The position numbers and the translations under genes were made by a program. Of a stretch of DNA of 28,426 bases, positions 1-7,125 are shown piece after piece. The DNA comes from Syntrophaceae bacterium UBA2208 (GTDB lineage: Bacteria; Desulfobacterota; BSN033; UBA1163): the NCBI GenBank assembly GCA_002327885.1, contig DCUS01000058.1, positions 1 through 28,426 on the forward strand, written 5' to 3'. The first letter of the stretch is position 1; every line of letters begins with the position of its first letter. Under the pieces are notes generated by a model. That model was not told the DNA's origin. It searched no databases and saw only the letters and a program-made list of their open reading frames with translations.

Positions 1-1
1 G

Positions 2-163
2 GTTGAAACCCTATTTGGTAAAATGGCCAGAACCTTTCTGAAACATATTCGCGTGACTTCCAAGAAGGAACTCAAAGATAGAATTCTTCTCGGTATTAAA
101 GAAATCAATGATTCTCCTGTCGTGCACAGATGGAAAAAATTCAATTTTGCACAAACCTTTTGA
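2..163 (+). CDS. IS630-type transposase, C-terminal fragment (cut by window edge)
   Basis: Reading from base 2 gives 53 residues ending in TGA at 161-163. The fragment contains MARTFLKHIRV, then SKKELKDRI and INDSPVVHRWK. This matches the usual C-terminus of IS630-superfamily DDE transposases, which often end in a 'KMARTFLRHIRVKSKEEL...EINEEPVVFRWK'-like stretch. The 5' part lies outside the window, so I cannot tell whether the transposase is intact. No terminal inverted repeat could be recognised downstream. The family is a pattern-recognition call; that the fragment is coding is well supported. Confidence 0.7.
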   Translation, partial: VETLFGKMARTFLKHIRVTSKKELKDRILLGIKEINDSPVVHRWKKFNFAQTF

Positions 164-243
164 TGTATATGTATTAATGAAACGTTATACTAGAAGTGCT
201 GTAGACGAAGTGATCCTTGAATCCGGATAAAAAAATTTTCTCT

Positions 244-259
244 TGACAAATTCTTGTCA
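244..259. promoter_or_regulatory. Perfect dyad TGACAA-N4-TTGTCA upstream of the GntR gene (candidate operator)
   Basis: TGACAA (244-249), spacer ATTC, TTGTCA (254-259): a perfect 6+6 inverted repeat about 90 bp upstream of the GntR start. It overlaps a TTGACA hexamer (243-248) that could be a -35 element. No well-spaced -10 box could be assigned. GntR-family regulators commonly bind short dyads in their own promoter, so autoregulation is a reasonable inference. Confidence 0.45.
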
Positions 260-346
260 TTGTGAACAAATATATACAACTTTATTTCTAAATCATATGA
301 CAACCTCCCAGAAGATCGAGTTCAGAATACAAGGAGTCTGGGCGCC

Positions 347-1147
347 ATGAATCCGGTCCTGCCCGTTTATTATCAGATTAAGCAGACAATTAAAAACTGG
401 ATTGTTAACAAGGAATTCCTTCAGGGGGAAAAGATTCCCACAGAGAATGAACTTGTGGAGAGATTCAGGGTAAGCCGGTTGACGGTTCGCCAGGCGGTCT
501 CGCAGTTAGTCCAGGAAGGTTTCTTGAATAGTAGAAGAGGCGAAGGGACTTTTGTTACGGCAAACGAAAGCCTGATCAATAGTTTTAGCTTGGAAACCAG
601 TGGATTTATGGACGACCTCTTCTCGTATCAGGTAGCAAAGGTGAAGGCAAAATCGGTTGAGATCAGCAGGAAAGGTGCGTCGAAATTGGTGAGGGAAAAG
701 CTGGAATTGGAGGCTGGAACCAATGAGGTTGTGCAGATCAAGAGAATTCGGTACTTAGGGGGCAGGCTTTTTACGTATACGATCAATTATCTGCCTGTAG
801 ATATTGGCGATAGGCTGAATGAGAAAATGCTATACGAAAAGACGCTGCTACGAACGCTGGAAGAGGAATGCGGCGTCCAGTTCACGGAGGCCGTTCAAAC
901 GTTAGAGGCTTCGTTTGCAGATCAAGAGGTAGCAGAAAAATTGGAGATCAGCTCAGGGTCCCCTGTTCTCTTTGTAGAGAGGATCATGTATGACAAGAGA
1001 CATAAGCCCGTGGATTTATTTCAGTCGTTTTATCGAGGAGACTTGTACAGATTCATCATTCGATTCAAAAACGTAAAGAAGCAATGGAAGCCAATGGAAC
1101 CTTTGGTTAGATCAGAGAAATCAAATCGGAACAGTCTGGCCATATAA
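347..1147 (+). CDS. GntR family transcriptional regulator (HutC/UTRA type)
   Basis: A 266-residue DNA-binding regulator. The N-terminal winged helix-turn-helix (about residues 5-75) contains SRLTVRQAVSQLVQEGFL and RRGEGTFV, the GntR recognition helix and wing. Residues about 90-240 form the ligand-binding UTRA domain (TLLRTLEEECGV, SSGSPVLFVERIMYD, VDLFQSFYRGDLYRF). HutC-type members sense small catabolites and usually repress the linked catabolic operon. The start is supported by AGGAG at 332-336. The protein is about 25 residues longer than most relatives, with a basic polar tail of no recognised function. It lies first in the + strand gene run, next to a perfect dyad at 244-259. Ligand unknown; by context a product of the pathway encoded downstream. 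Confidence 0.92.
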   Translation: MNPVLPVYYQIKQTIKNWIVNKEFLQGEKIPTENELVERFRVSRLTVRQAVSQLVQEGFLNSRRGEGTFVTANESLINSFSLETSGFMDDLFSYQVAKVKAKSVEISRKGASKLVREKLELEAGTNEVVQIKRIRYLGGRLFTYTINYLPVDIGDRLNEKMLYEKTLLRTLEEECGVQFTEAVQTLEASFADQEVAEKLEISSGSPVLFVERIMYDKRHKPVDLFQSFYRGDLYRFIIRFKNVKKQWKPMEPLVRSEKSNRNSLAI

Positions 1148-1452
1148 TTCCTAAGAAGCTGTGAAATGATTGTGACTGGAGGTGGGGCAAGCCTATCTTC
1201 AAAGTTTTACAACCCGAATTATCTGAGAAAAGAGTTGATGGATGCATGGAAGTCACCAGTAAAGATTAAAGTTTTTCAACATCAGAAGCCAATGCCAGAA
1301 AGGGACGCTATTAAACTTTTCCGATATCCCTGCTCCCCCTTTCCGCCTGAAGTGATTTTTTCACAGTTTCTCAGAAGTTACGGGAAGAAATGAGGCTTTA
1401 AGCGGCCAATTTAAGCCATTAAAGTTGCACCGGTTAAGTGAGGGGATACAGA
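1148..1452. other. Intergenic region without convincing gene
   Basis: 305 bp between the regulator and the larA-like gene. An open frame of 75 codons (1166-1393) exists, but it has no clear ribosome binding site and no recognisable domain, so I do not call it a gene. No clear terminator hairpin was seen. A separate promoter for larA could sit here but none stands out. Confidence 0.4.
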
Positions 1453-2733
1453 ATGGCTGATTTAAAAATTGACATTCCATATGGTTCTGGATATCAACCA
1501 GCAAAGATACCGGAACGGCAACTGCTGACTGTCGTGAAGCCAGATCAAGTCGAATCTCTGCTTGACTTTGCGGGGGCCATCCGAAAAGCCCTTCGAACGC
1601 CCAAGGGGACCCGTTTCTTTCGATCCATAATGCCCCGGGATACCATAGCCATCGTGATCGACGACAAGACAAGGCCTGTCCCAAGTAAAGAATTGCTCCA
1701 TGCTCTACTTGAAGAATTGCTGTTCTCGGGAATTAAGCCGGAGAACGTGAAAATCGTCATTGCCACGGGGGTACATCCACCCTGTGGTCGGGAAGACCTT
1801 GATCGGATGTTAGGGCCAGAGATTGTAGATAGGTTTATGCCCATAAACCATTCGGCCTGGGACAATGAGGAACTGGCCTATGTCGCCATGATAGGCAAGG
1901 ACAAATCGTTTCAACTTCGGATCAACCGCTCTGTGGCTGAGGCGAAGATAAGAATCCTGACGGGCGTCATCAGCCCCCATCACGCAGCAGGTTATTCAGG
2001 AGGGAGAAAGAGTATTTTGCCGGGCGTGGCCTCCTTCGAAAACATCAAGAAACAGCACGGTATCCGCCCGGACAGGATCATGATCGGGAAATTGACGGAC
2101 AATCCTTTCCACACCTTGGCCATGGAGGCTGCTGAGAAGGTGGGGGTTCATTTCATAGTGAATGTTGTTTTAAATCATCAAGGGCAGTTGGCAAAGGTGG
2201 TGGCCGGGGATCTGGTTCGGGCCTGGGAAGAAGGCGTGGCATTTTGTGACAAGGTCGCGAGGGTGACGGTACCGGAGTGTGCCGATATTGTGGTGACAAG
2301 CCCCGGAGGCTTTCCAAGAGATATTAATCTGTGGCAGTCCCAAAAGGCCATCTCAACCGCCGAACTTATCGTGAAGCCGGGTGGCGTCATTGTCCTGGTT
2401 GCTGAGTGCCGGGAAGGGGTCGGCAGTCAAGATTTGGAAAACTGGTTAAGGGCCGCATCGAGTCCACAAGAGATCATCGAACGATTTAATCAGCTTGGTT
2501 TTACTGGGGGGTCAAGAAAAGCCTATTATTTTGCACGGGCCCTGCAGAGGGCCCATCTGATCGTTGTGTCTGACCGGCTCTCCAAGGATACGCTGAAAGG
2601 AATGCTCCTCACGGGTGCCGGTTCAGTGAAAGAGGGGTTGGAGATGGCGCGAGAAAGAATTGCCGGATCTCCGTTCATTTCAGTCCTTCCCTCCGCTCCG
2701 GGTCTCATTGTGGACGTTGGGAAGCCTTGTTGA
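1453..2733 (+). CDS. larA: LarA-family nickel-pincer racemase/epimerase (DUF2088)
   Basis: Predicted 2-hydroxyacid racemase of the lactate racemase (LarA) family, 426 residues, using a covalently bound nickel pincer nucleotide cofactor. Residues that can be aligned with the Lactobacillus plantarum enzyme are present at nearly the same positions: R74 in DDKTRP, H108 in ATGVHPP, H176 and K186 in HHAAGYSGGRKS (K186 corresponds to the cofactor-anchoring lysine), and H202 in KQHG (nickel ligand). The ATG at 1453 is chosen over an upstream GTG at 1438 because AGGGG at 1441-1445 is well spaced for it. The cofactor-making genes larB, larC and larE are not in the window. The neighbours argue for a hydroxyacid other than lactate, since many LarA homologues act on other substrates. 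The family is certain; the substrate is not. Confidence 0.9.
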   Translation: MADLKIDIPYGSGYQPAKIPERQLLTVVKPDQVESLLDFAGAIRKALRTPKGTRFFRSIMPRDTIAIVIDDKTRPVPSKELLHALLEELLFSGIKPENVKIVIATGVHPPCGREDLDRMLGPEIVDRFMPINHSAWDNEELAYVAMIGKDKSFQLRINRSVAEAKIRILTGVISPHHAAGYSGGRKSILPGVASFENIKKQHGIRPDRIMIGKLTDNPFHTLAMEAAEKVGVHFIVNVVLNHQGQLAKVVAGDLVRAWEEGVAFCDKVARVTVPECADIVVTSPGGFPRDINLWQSQKAISTAELIVKPGGVIVLVAECREGVGSQDLENWLRAASSPQEIIERFNQLGFTGGSRKAYYFARALQRAHLIVVSDRLSKDTLKGMLLTGAGSVKEGLEMARERIAGSPFISVLPSAPGLIVDVGKPC

Positions 2734-2847
2734 TGCCTATTGGATGCGGCTTGGGCATCAGATGGGATCTACCAAGGAATCCTCTCCCTCTGTTTGATAA
2801 AAAGAGATAAAAGGGCTATGAATAGATAGACACAGACCGTTGCCAGG

Positions 2848-2932
2848 TTCGCCGATAGGGACGCCCTCTTTATATGGGTGGTCCCGGTTTAGGGTTAATG
2901 CGATTGAGGAAGGCGTCCCAGGGATCGGTGAA
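2848..2932 (+). ncRNA. Candidate Moco/Tuco (molybdenum/tungsten cofactor) riboswitch leader
   Basis: A strongly structured leader sits 30 nt upstream of the Fe-ADH/AOR-1 operon. P1: TTCGCCGAT (2848-2856) pairs over 9 bp with ATCGGTGAA (2924-2932). P2: GGGACGCC (2858-2865) pairs perfectly with GGCGTCCC (2912-2919). CTC (2866-2868) pairs with GAG (2906-2908). Inside are a GGG-TGGT-CCC hairpin (2875-2884) or the alternative CCC-N6-GGG pairing. The segment AATGCGATTGAGG (2897-2909) resembles, as I remember it, the conserved 'UAUGCGUUUGAG' core of the Moco RNA motif upstream of E. coli moaA. That motif is known upstream of Mo/W cofactor and Mo/W enzyme genes. The structure is directly visible; the family assignment is from memory and unverified. 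Confidence 0.6.
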
Positions 2933-2961
2933 GCAAATTTGTTGCTACCGACGAGGAGTGC

Positions 2962-4128
2962 ATGATGAACAGCTTCAGACCATCGAGCTTCCTATCTCCG
3001 ACACAGATCTATTTGGGGATCAGTTCTCATGAGATGTTGAACGACATAATTGCCTGTTGGCATATTCGGCATCTCCTTTTTCTGTGCGATCCTGGGGTGG
3101 CCACCAGCGAAATTCGTTCCTGCATCGAGAAGATCCTGAAGGGGAATCAGGTATCCTTTGATATGTTCACCGAAATCGAACCTGAACCGAGTAGTAAGAC
3201 AGTTGAAAAAGCCTATGAGATCTACCGGGCAAACCAAGCCACCGCCTTGTTGGCCCTGGGAGGTGGGAGCACCATGGATACGGCAAAAGCCGTAGGAATT
3301 CTTGCTACCAACGGAGGACGAATTCACGATTATGAGGGAATTGACAAATTCATGAGGCCCCCCCTTCCTCTGATTGCCATTCCCACCACGGCGGGTACGG
3401 GCTCCGAGGTTTCCTATTCGTGTGTGATTACCGATACGGAGCGAGACATCAAAATGTCCATCCGAAGTGCGACTCTGAACCGTGCGAAGGTGGCCATCTT
3501 AGATCCTCTTGCCCTCAGTTCCTTGCCTCATCACGTAGCTGCCCATGCGGCCATGGATGCTTTCGTTCACGCTCTGGAATCGTATGTTTCCCTGAATGCG
3601 AACCCGATCACCGATGCTATGAACATGCATGCCATCGAACTCATTGCGCTTAACATCAGGCCTTTTGTTTCGAACCGAAACAATCTGGAAGCTGGACTGA
3701 GTATGCTCTGCGGAGCGACCCTGGCTGCCATGGGGTTCAGTGAGACGGGGCTCGGGAATATTCACTGCATGGCAAGGCTGGTGGGCGCATTCTTCCATGT
3801 CCCCCACGGGCTTTCAAATGCGGTCTGCCTTCCCTATGGCGCCGAATTTAACCTGATGGCCAATCCGGAAAAATTCGCCCGAGTGGCCCTAGCGATGGGA
3901 GAACGGGTCCAGGGCCTTGCCCCATTGGAGGCGGGAAGACGGGCCGTTGAGGCGATAAAGCAGTTGAACCAAGATCTCGGCATACCGAAGCGATTGAGAG
4001 AGATTGGAGTTGCGAAGGGGATGCTGCCGGAAATGGCGCGTATAGCCTTTGAGTCGAATTACAATCGGTGGAATCCACGGTATACTACCCAGCAGGATTT
4101 CGAAGTCCTTTTTGAGCAGGCATTTTGA
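2962..4128 (+). CDS. Iron-containing (type III) alcohol dehydrogenase
   Basis: NAD(P)-dependent, metal-dependent alcohol/aldehyde oxidoreductase of 388 residues, the normal family length. The nucleotide-binding loop GGGSTMDTAKA (101-111) and TTAGTGSE (142-149) are typical. Metal ligands by comparison with FucO are D199, H203, H268 and H282 (the last in PHG). The histidine four residues after H268, catalytically important in FucO (H267) and usual in the HxMAH motif, is replaced by arginine (R272, HCMAR). Start supported by GAGGAG at 2953-2958; a second ATG follows directly. It is the first gene behind the structured leader and precedes AOR-1 by 70 bp, so it probably handles the same aldehyde, for example reducing a semialdehyde to a hydroxy acid. 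Substrate not deducible. Confidence 0.9.
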   Translation: MMNSFRPSSFLSPTQIYLGISSHEMLNDIIACWHIRHLLFLCDPGVATSEIRSCIEKILKGNQVSFDMFTEIEPEPSSKTVEKAYEIYRANQATALLALGGGSTMDTAKAVGILATNGGRIHDYEGIDKFMRPPLPLIAIPTTAGTGSEVSYSCVITDTERDIKMSIRSATLNRAKVAILDPLALSSLPHHVAAHAAMDAFVHALESYVSLNANPITDAMNMHAIELIALNIRPFVSNRNNLEAGLSMLCGATLAAMGFSETGLGNIHCMARLVGAFFHVPHGLSNAVCLPYGAEFNLMANPEKFARVALAMGERVQGLAPLEAGRRAVEAIKQLNQDLGIPKRLREIGVAKGMLPEMARIAFESNYNRWNPRYTTQQDFEVLFEQAF

Positions 4129-4198
4129 GAATTCCCTCAAACACGGTGTCGTGCAGATGGGACAGGAAGGCGGATTAGCTTGGCAGGAGGAAAAACAG

Positions 4199-6070
4199 AT
4201 GAAACGTTTTCCACAAGGCGGTTACATGCAAAAACTATTGAGAGTGGATCTGTCCAAGGGAGATGTGTCCGAAGAAAGGATAAGGTTGGATCTTATTTCC
4301 CAATATGTCGGAGGCACGGGTTTAGGGGTTCGCCTTTTATACGATGAGGTGAAACCCGGGATAGACCCTTATTCATCCGAAAATCGTCTGGTTTTCGTTA
4401 CAGGCCCTCTGAGCGGAACGTTGGTTCCGGGAAGCGGAACCTACTCGGTGGTCACGAAAAATGCACTGACCGGATTGGCTGTTTCCGCTCAAGCCAATGG
4501 TTTTTGGGGGGCCCGGTTGAAGTATTCGGGTTACGATGCCATCGTCGTTCAGGGGGCATCGGAAAAACCCGTTTATTTGCACATCGATAATGGGAAAGTT
4601 CAGATCGAAGACGCGTCCCCCCTGGCCGGGAAGGACACGTTCGAAACAGATCATCTTCTTCGTAGGAAATATGGCGAAGACGGGTTCGAGGACAAGATCA
4701 GCGTTGCGGCAATCGGACCAGCAGGAGAGCATCGGGTTCGTTTTGCCTGTATTGTGAGCGATCGGGGGCATGTGGTCGCCTCGGGGGGGGTGGGCGCGGT
4801 GATGGGATCTAAAAACCTGAAAGCCATTGTGGTCCAAGGCCATCAAGGCATTCCTATTGATCCTTCGGAAAAGGAGTCGTTTCTGCAAAGCGTGAGACAG
4901 TGGAGAGGAGAAGCGAAGAATACAGCCATGGGGAAAACAGTCGATCAATACGGATCGTTGGGGTTTTTTATTCCCTATCACTCAAGAGGTTGGGTGCCCG
5001 TTAAGAACTTGACGACTAATGTTTTCCCGGGAGAGAAATTTTTTGAGGGAGCCTATTTAAGGAGAAAGTTGCACAGGCTCCAGGCACGGTCCTGCCACGC
5101 GTGCACATTTCATCATTGCCACGTGGTAGAGGTCAAGAAAGGGCGCTATAAGGGAACCATCGGGGAAGAGCCCGAGTACGAGATTCTTGCGGGTTTTGGT
5201 CCGAATTGGGGAATCTACGATCCTGGGGCTGTCACCATGCTCAATGACCTGAACGACAGGCTGGGGATGGATGCAAAAGAGGCGACCTTCCTGATCAGCA
5301 TGATCATGGAAGGAGTTGAAAAAGGGCTGATCCGCAAGAAGGAGATGAGTGGAATAGAACCGAGGTGGGGGAATGTCAGGGGTGCAGCGGAGCTCTTGAG
5401 GAAAATTAGCCGCAGGGAGGGATTTGGTGACCTCTTGGCCGAGGGGGTGATGAGAGCCGCCCATACGCTGGGCGGGGAGTTTCCCGACATGGCGATATAT
5501 GTCAAAAGAGGGAATGCCCCTCATATCCATGATCCTCGAACAAGGTGGGGAACCCTCTTCACTCAAGCAATCTCGAATACCGGCAGCCAGGAGGGGGTGG
5601 ATATGACGTCGCGGGGGTCTCCGGAATTGGGGATTGACAAGCCCACCGCAGACCCAGATGAATATTTGGGTGAGGTTCAAGCGAAAACGGGTCCGGCAAG
5701 ACAGTTTGCAGAGTGCCTTGGATTCTGTTACTACCAAACGAGTTCTCTGAAGACGACGGCTGAGACTTTGAATTGCCTTACAGGGATGGGTTATGGCGTA
5801 GAGGATTGTTTGAACGTCGGGAGAAGGGTTGTCAACCTGCTCCGCATGTTTAACAGACGAGAAGGGATGCAGAAGGAAGACGATTGCTTTTCTCCTCGGT
5901 TGGGGAAACCCCCTGTGGACGGACCCGGAAAAGCTAAGAGCCTGGCTCCCACCTTTGAGAGAGCGAGATCCGCTTATTATCGAGCCATGGGGTGGAACGA
6001 GGATGGGGTTCCTACTCGGGAAACGCTTGAAAAACTGGACCTACACTTTACCCTACCCGTTCTGGGATAG
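4199..6070 (+). CDS. aor: Tungsten-type aldehyde:ferredoxin oxidoreductase (AOR-1)
   Basis: Oxidises aldehydes to carboxylic acids with ferredoxin as electron acceptor, using a tungsto- or molybdo-bispterin and one 4Fe-4S cluster. 623 residues, usual length. The N-terminal pterin-binding domain shows RVDLSKGDV, GGTGLGVRLLY and GPLSGT. The first three cluster cysteines are C299, C302 and C307, spaced CX2CX4C rather than the usual CX2CX3C; the fourth is likely C510 in CLGFC. The ATG at 4199 is preferred because AGGAGG (4185-4190) lies 8 nt upstream; the open frame extends further back into the ADH gene. Directly followed by its probable electron acceptor and a MoaD-like protein. Cytoplasmic. 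Family secure; substrate presumably an aldehyde from this cluster. Confidence 0.93.
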   Translation: MKRFPQGGYMQKLLRVDLSKGDVSEERIRLDLISQYVGGTGLGVRLLYDEVKPGIDPYSSENRLVFVTGPLSGTLVPGSGTYSVVTKNALTGLAVSAQANGFWGARLKYSGYDAIVVQGASEKPVYLHIDNGKVQIEDASPLAGKDTFETDHLLRRKYGEDGFEDKISVAAIGPAGEHRVRFACIVSDRGHVVASGGVGAVMGSKNLKAIVVQGHQGIPIDPSEKESFLQSVRQWRGEAKNTAMGKTVDQYGSLGFFIPYHSRGWVPVKNLTTNVFPGEKFFEGAYLRRKLHRLQARSCHACTFHHCHVVEVKKGRYKGTIGEEPEYEILAGFGPNWGIYDPGAVTMLNDLNDRLGMDAKEATFLISMIMEGVEKGLIRKKEMSGIEPRWGNVRGAAELLRKISRREGFGDLLAEGVMRAAHTLGGEFPDMAIYVKRGNAPHIHDPRTRWGTLFTQAISNTGSQEGVDMTSRGSPELGIDKPTADPDEYLGEVQAKTGPARQFAECLGFCYYQTSSLKTTAETLNCLTGMGYGVEDCLNVGRRVVNLLRMFNRREGMQKEDDCFSPRLGKPPVDGPGKAKSLAPTFERARSAYYRAMGWNEDGVPTRETLEKLDLHFTLPVLG

Positions 6071-6080
6071 CGAGGGAATC

Positions 6081-6605
6081 ATGCCAAGACAATTAAAGAT
6101 CCTCCCCCAAAAGTGCATCGGATGTAAAAGCTGTGAGCTAGCCTGCTCCTTAGCCAATCACAGCGAGTTAAATCCAAGCAGATCGCGGATCACCGTGATC
6201 GGCTTCCTCGAAGGGAAGTTTTCTTTGCCTTACAACATTCCGTTTACGTGCAAGCAATGCGCAGACGCCCTTTGTCTCCAAGCTTGCCCGGTCGGTGCTA
6301 TTTCTTTTTTGCGGAATAACATAAAGACGGTGGTCATCGATTATGACACCTGCATAATGTGCGGCAAATGCGTTTCAGCCTGTCCCTTCGGAGCCATGTT
6401 ATTCGATGTGGAGACAAGGAGACCTTTCAAATGCGAGCTCTGCGGAGGGGACCCCGCGTGTGTTTCGATTTGCCCAACAGAGGCCATTGTTTTTGTTCCA
6501 CAAAAACCGTTCTATTCAAAGGAACAGGCGCTCCGGATGGAGGGATGTTTGATCTTATCTCAGCGCCAACAAGAAAATGTCCGGTCATTGAAGTCTAAGA
6601 AATGA
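6081..6605 (+). CDS. Four-cluster 4Fe-4S ferredoxin, AOR electron-transfer partner
   Basis: 174-residue HycB/DmsB-like polyferredoxin. Cysteine groups in order: CIGCKSCELAC (from residue 12), CKQC...CLQACP, CIMCGKCVSACP and CELCGG..CVSICP, enough for four 4Fe-4S clusters. No signal peptide, so cytoplasmic. Start ATG 6081 follows GAGGG at 6072-6076; the frame is open further upstream but that part overlaps the AOR gene and looks non-coding. It begins 10 bp after AOR-1 ends and its stop overlaps the next start (ATGA), so translation is probably coupled. By context it takes electrons from AOR-1 and passes them to soluble ferredoxin or a membrane complex; this is inference. Confidence 0.92.
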   Translation: MPRQLKILPQKCIGCKSCELACSLANHSELNPSRSRITVIGFLEGKFSLPYNIPFTCKQCADALCLQACPVGAISFLRNNIKTVVIDYDTCIMCGKCVSACPFGAMLFDVETRRPFKCELCGGDPACVSICPTEAIVFVPQKPFYSKEQALRMEGCLILSQRQQENVRSLKSKK

Positions 6606-6865
6606 TTCTGAGAGTGAGGCTCTTTGGCTATCTTGCCGAGAGCCATAGAAAAGATCCTTTGGAAGAGTTCGAATTCATTGTGCTGGAAAATTCGACCGTG
6701 GAGAATCTCTTGAATATGCTCGGCATTCCCCATGAGGAGGTCATTCTCGTCATCAACCCAGGAGAGAAAGAAAGGGTCTTGATCGCTGCCGATCGTCTCG
6801 CGAACGAACTTTTTCTAAGACCAAATGATCGGATCTGGATCTATCCTTTCCTCGATGGTGGGTAA
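6602..6865 (+). CDS. MoaD/ThiS-like sulfur carrier protein
   Basis: 87-residue ubiquitin-fold protein ending in the hallmark Gly-Gly (PFLDGG), where MoaD/ThiS proteins are thiocarboxylated by an E1-like MoeB/ThiF enzyme. MoaD donates sulfur for molybdopterin dithiolene formation. Position behind AOR-1 and its ferredoxin suggests a dedicated role in making the tungsten or molybdenum pterin of the AORs. The start codon overlaps the ferredoxin stop (ATGA). No MoaE, MoaA or MoeB gene is present here, so the rest of the pathway must be elsewhere. Confidence 0.85.
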   Translation: MILRVRLFGYLAESHRKDPLEEFEFIVLENSTVENLLNMLGIPHEEVILVINPGEKERVLIAADRLANELFLRPNDRIWIYPFLDGG

Positions 6866-6891
6866 CAGTCGGAGTTGGTTTCCGCTCCTCC

Positions 6892-6917
6892 ATGAGAGAG
6901 GGGATCGTCCTCCTCAT
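6892..6917 (+). terminator. Hairpin after the AOR-1 operon, possible weak terminator
   Basis: ATGAG-(A)-GAGG at 6892-6901 pairs with CCTCCTCAT at 6909-6917: nine base pairs with one bulged A and a 7-nt loop, 27 bp after the MoaD stop. There is no run of T after it, so Rho-independent termination is doubtful. Confidence 0.25.
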
Positions 6918-7020
6918 TAACCAAGCTGTAAAAGGGAAAGGAGGTGGAACCCAGAGAACATGAGGGAGTAGTGAGTTGGAGGATTGGGATGGTCCGTCTG
7001 CCATTTGGAAGTTTTTTAGC

Positions 7021-7048
7021 TTGACAGATATTTTTATATATGTATATA
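7021..7048 (+). promoter_or_regulatory. Sigma70-like promoter for the MmgE/PrpD gene
   Basis: TTGACA (7021-7026), a 16-bp spacer and TATATA (7043-7048), in an unusually AT-rich stretch about 80 bp before the start codon. Alternating TATATA makes the exact -10 register uncertain. ACAACT follows the AT tract here and also in the GntR upstream region (276-281). Confidence 0.5.
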
Positions 7049-7125
7049 TATGGACAACTACATTTTATAACCTTTTAGTAAATCGAACGGCAGTATCCAA
7101 CTTCAGGGGCAGTGTTTAAATACGA

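Noticed and set aside
1166..1393. 75-codon open frame between the regulator and larA
   Set aside because: No clear ribosome binding site, no domain, odd composition rich in K, P and F; likely chance.
4049..4198. Upstream extension of the AOR-1 reading frame into the ADH gene
   Set aside because: The AGGAGG-preceded ATG at 4199 is a much better start, and the extension overlaps the ADH coding sequence by 80 bp.
4373..5737. Long antisense open frames (202 and 226 codons) opposite AOR-1
   Set aside because: Shadows of a clear AOR gene on the other strand; no domain features and no ribosome site.
5829..6080. Upstream extension of the ferredoxin frame within AOR-1
   Set aside because: The extension shows no ferredoxin features and overlaps AOR-1; ATG 6081 has a good ribosome site and starts the first cysteine domain correctly.
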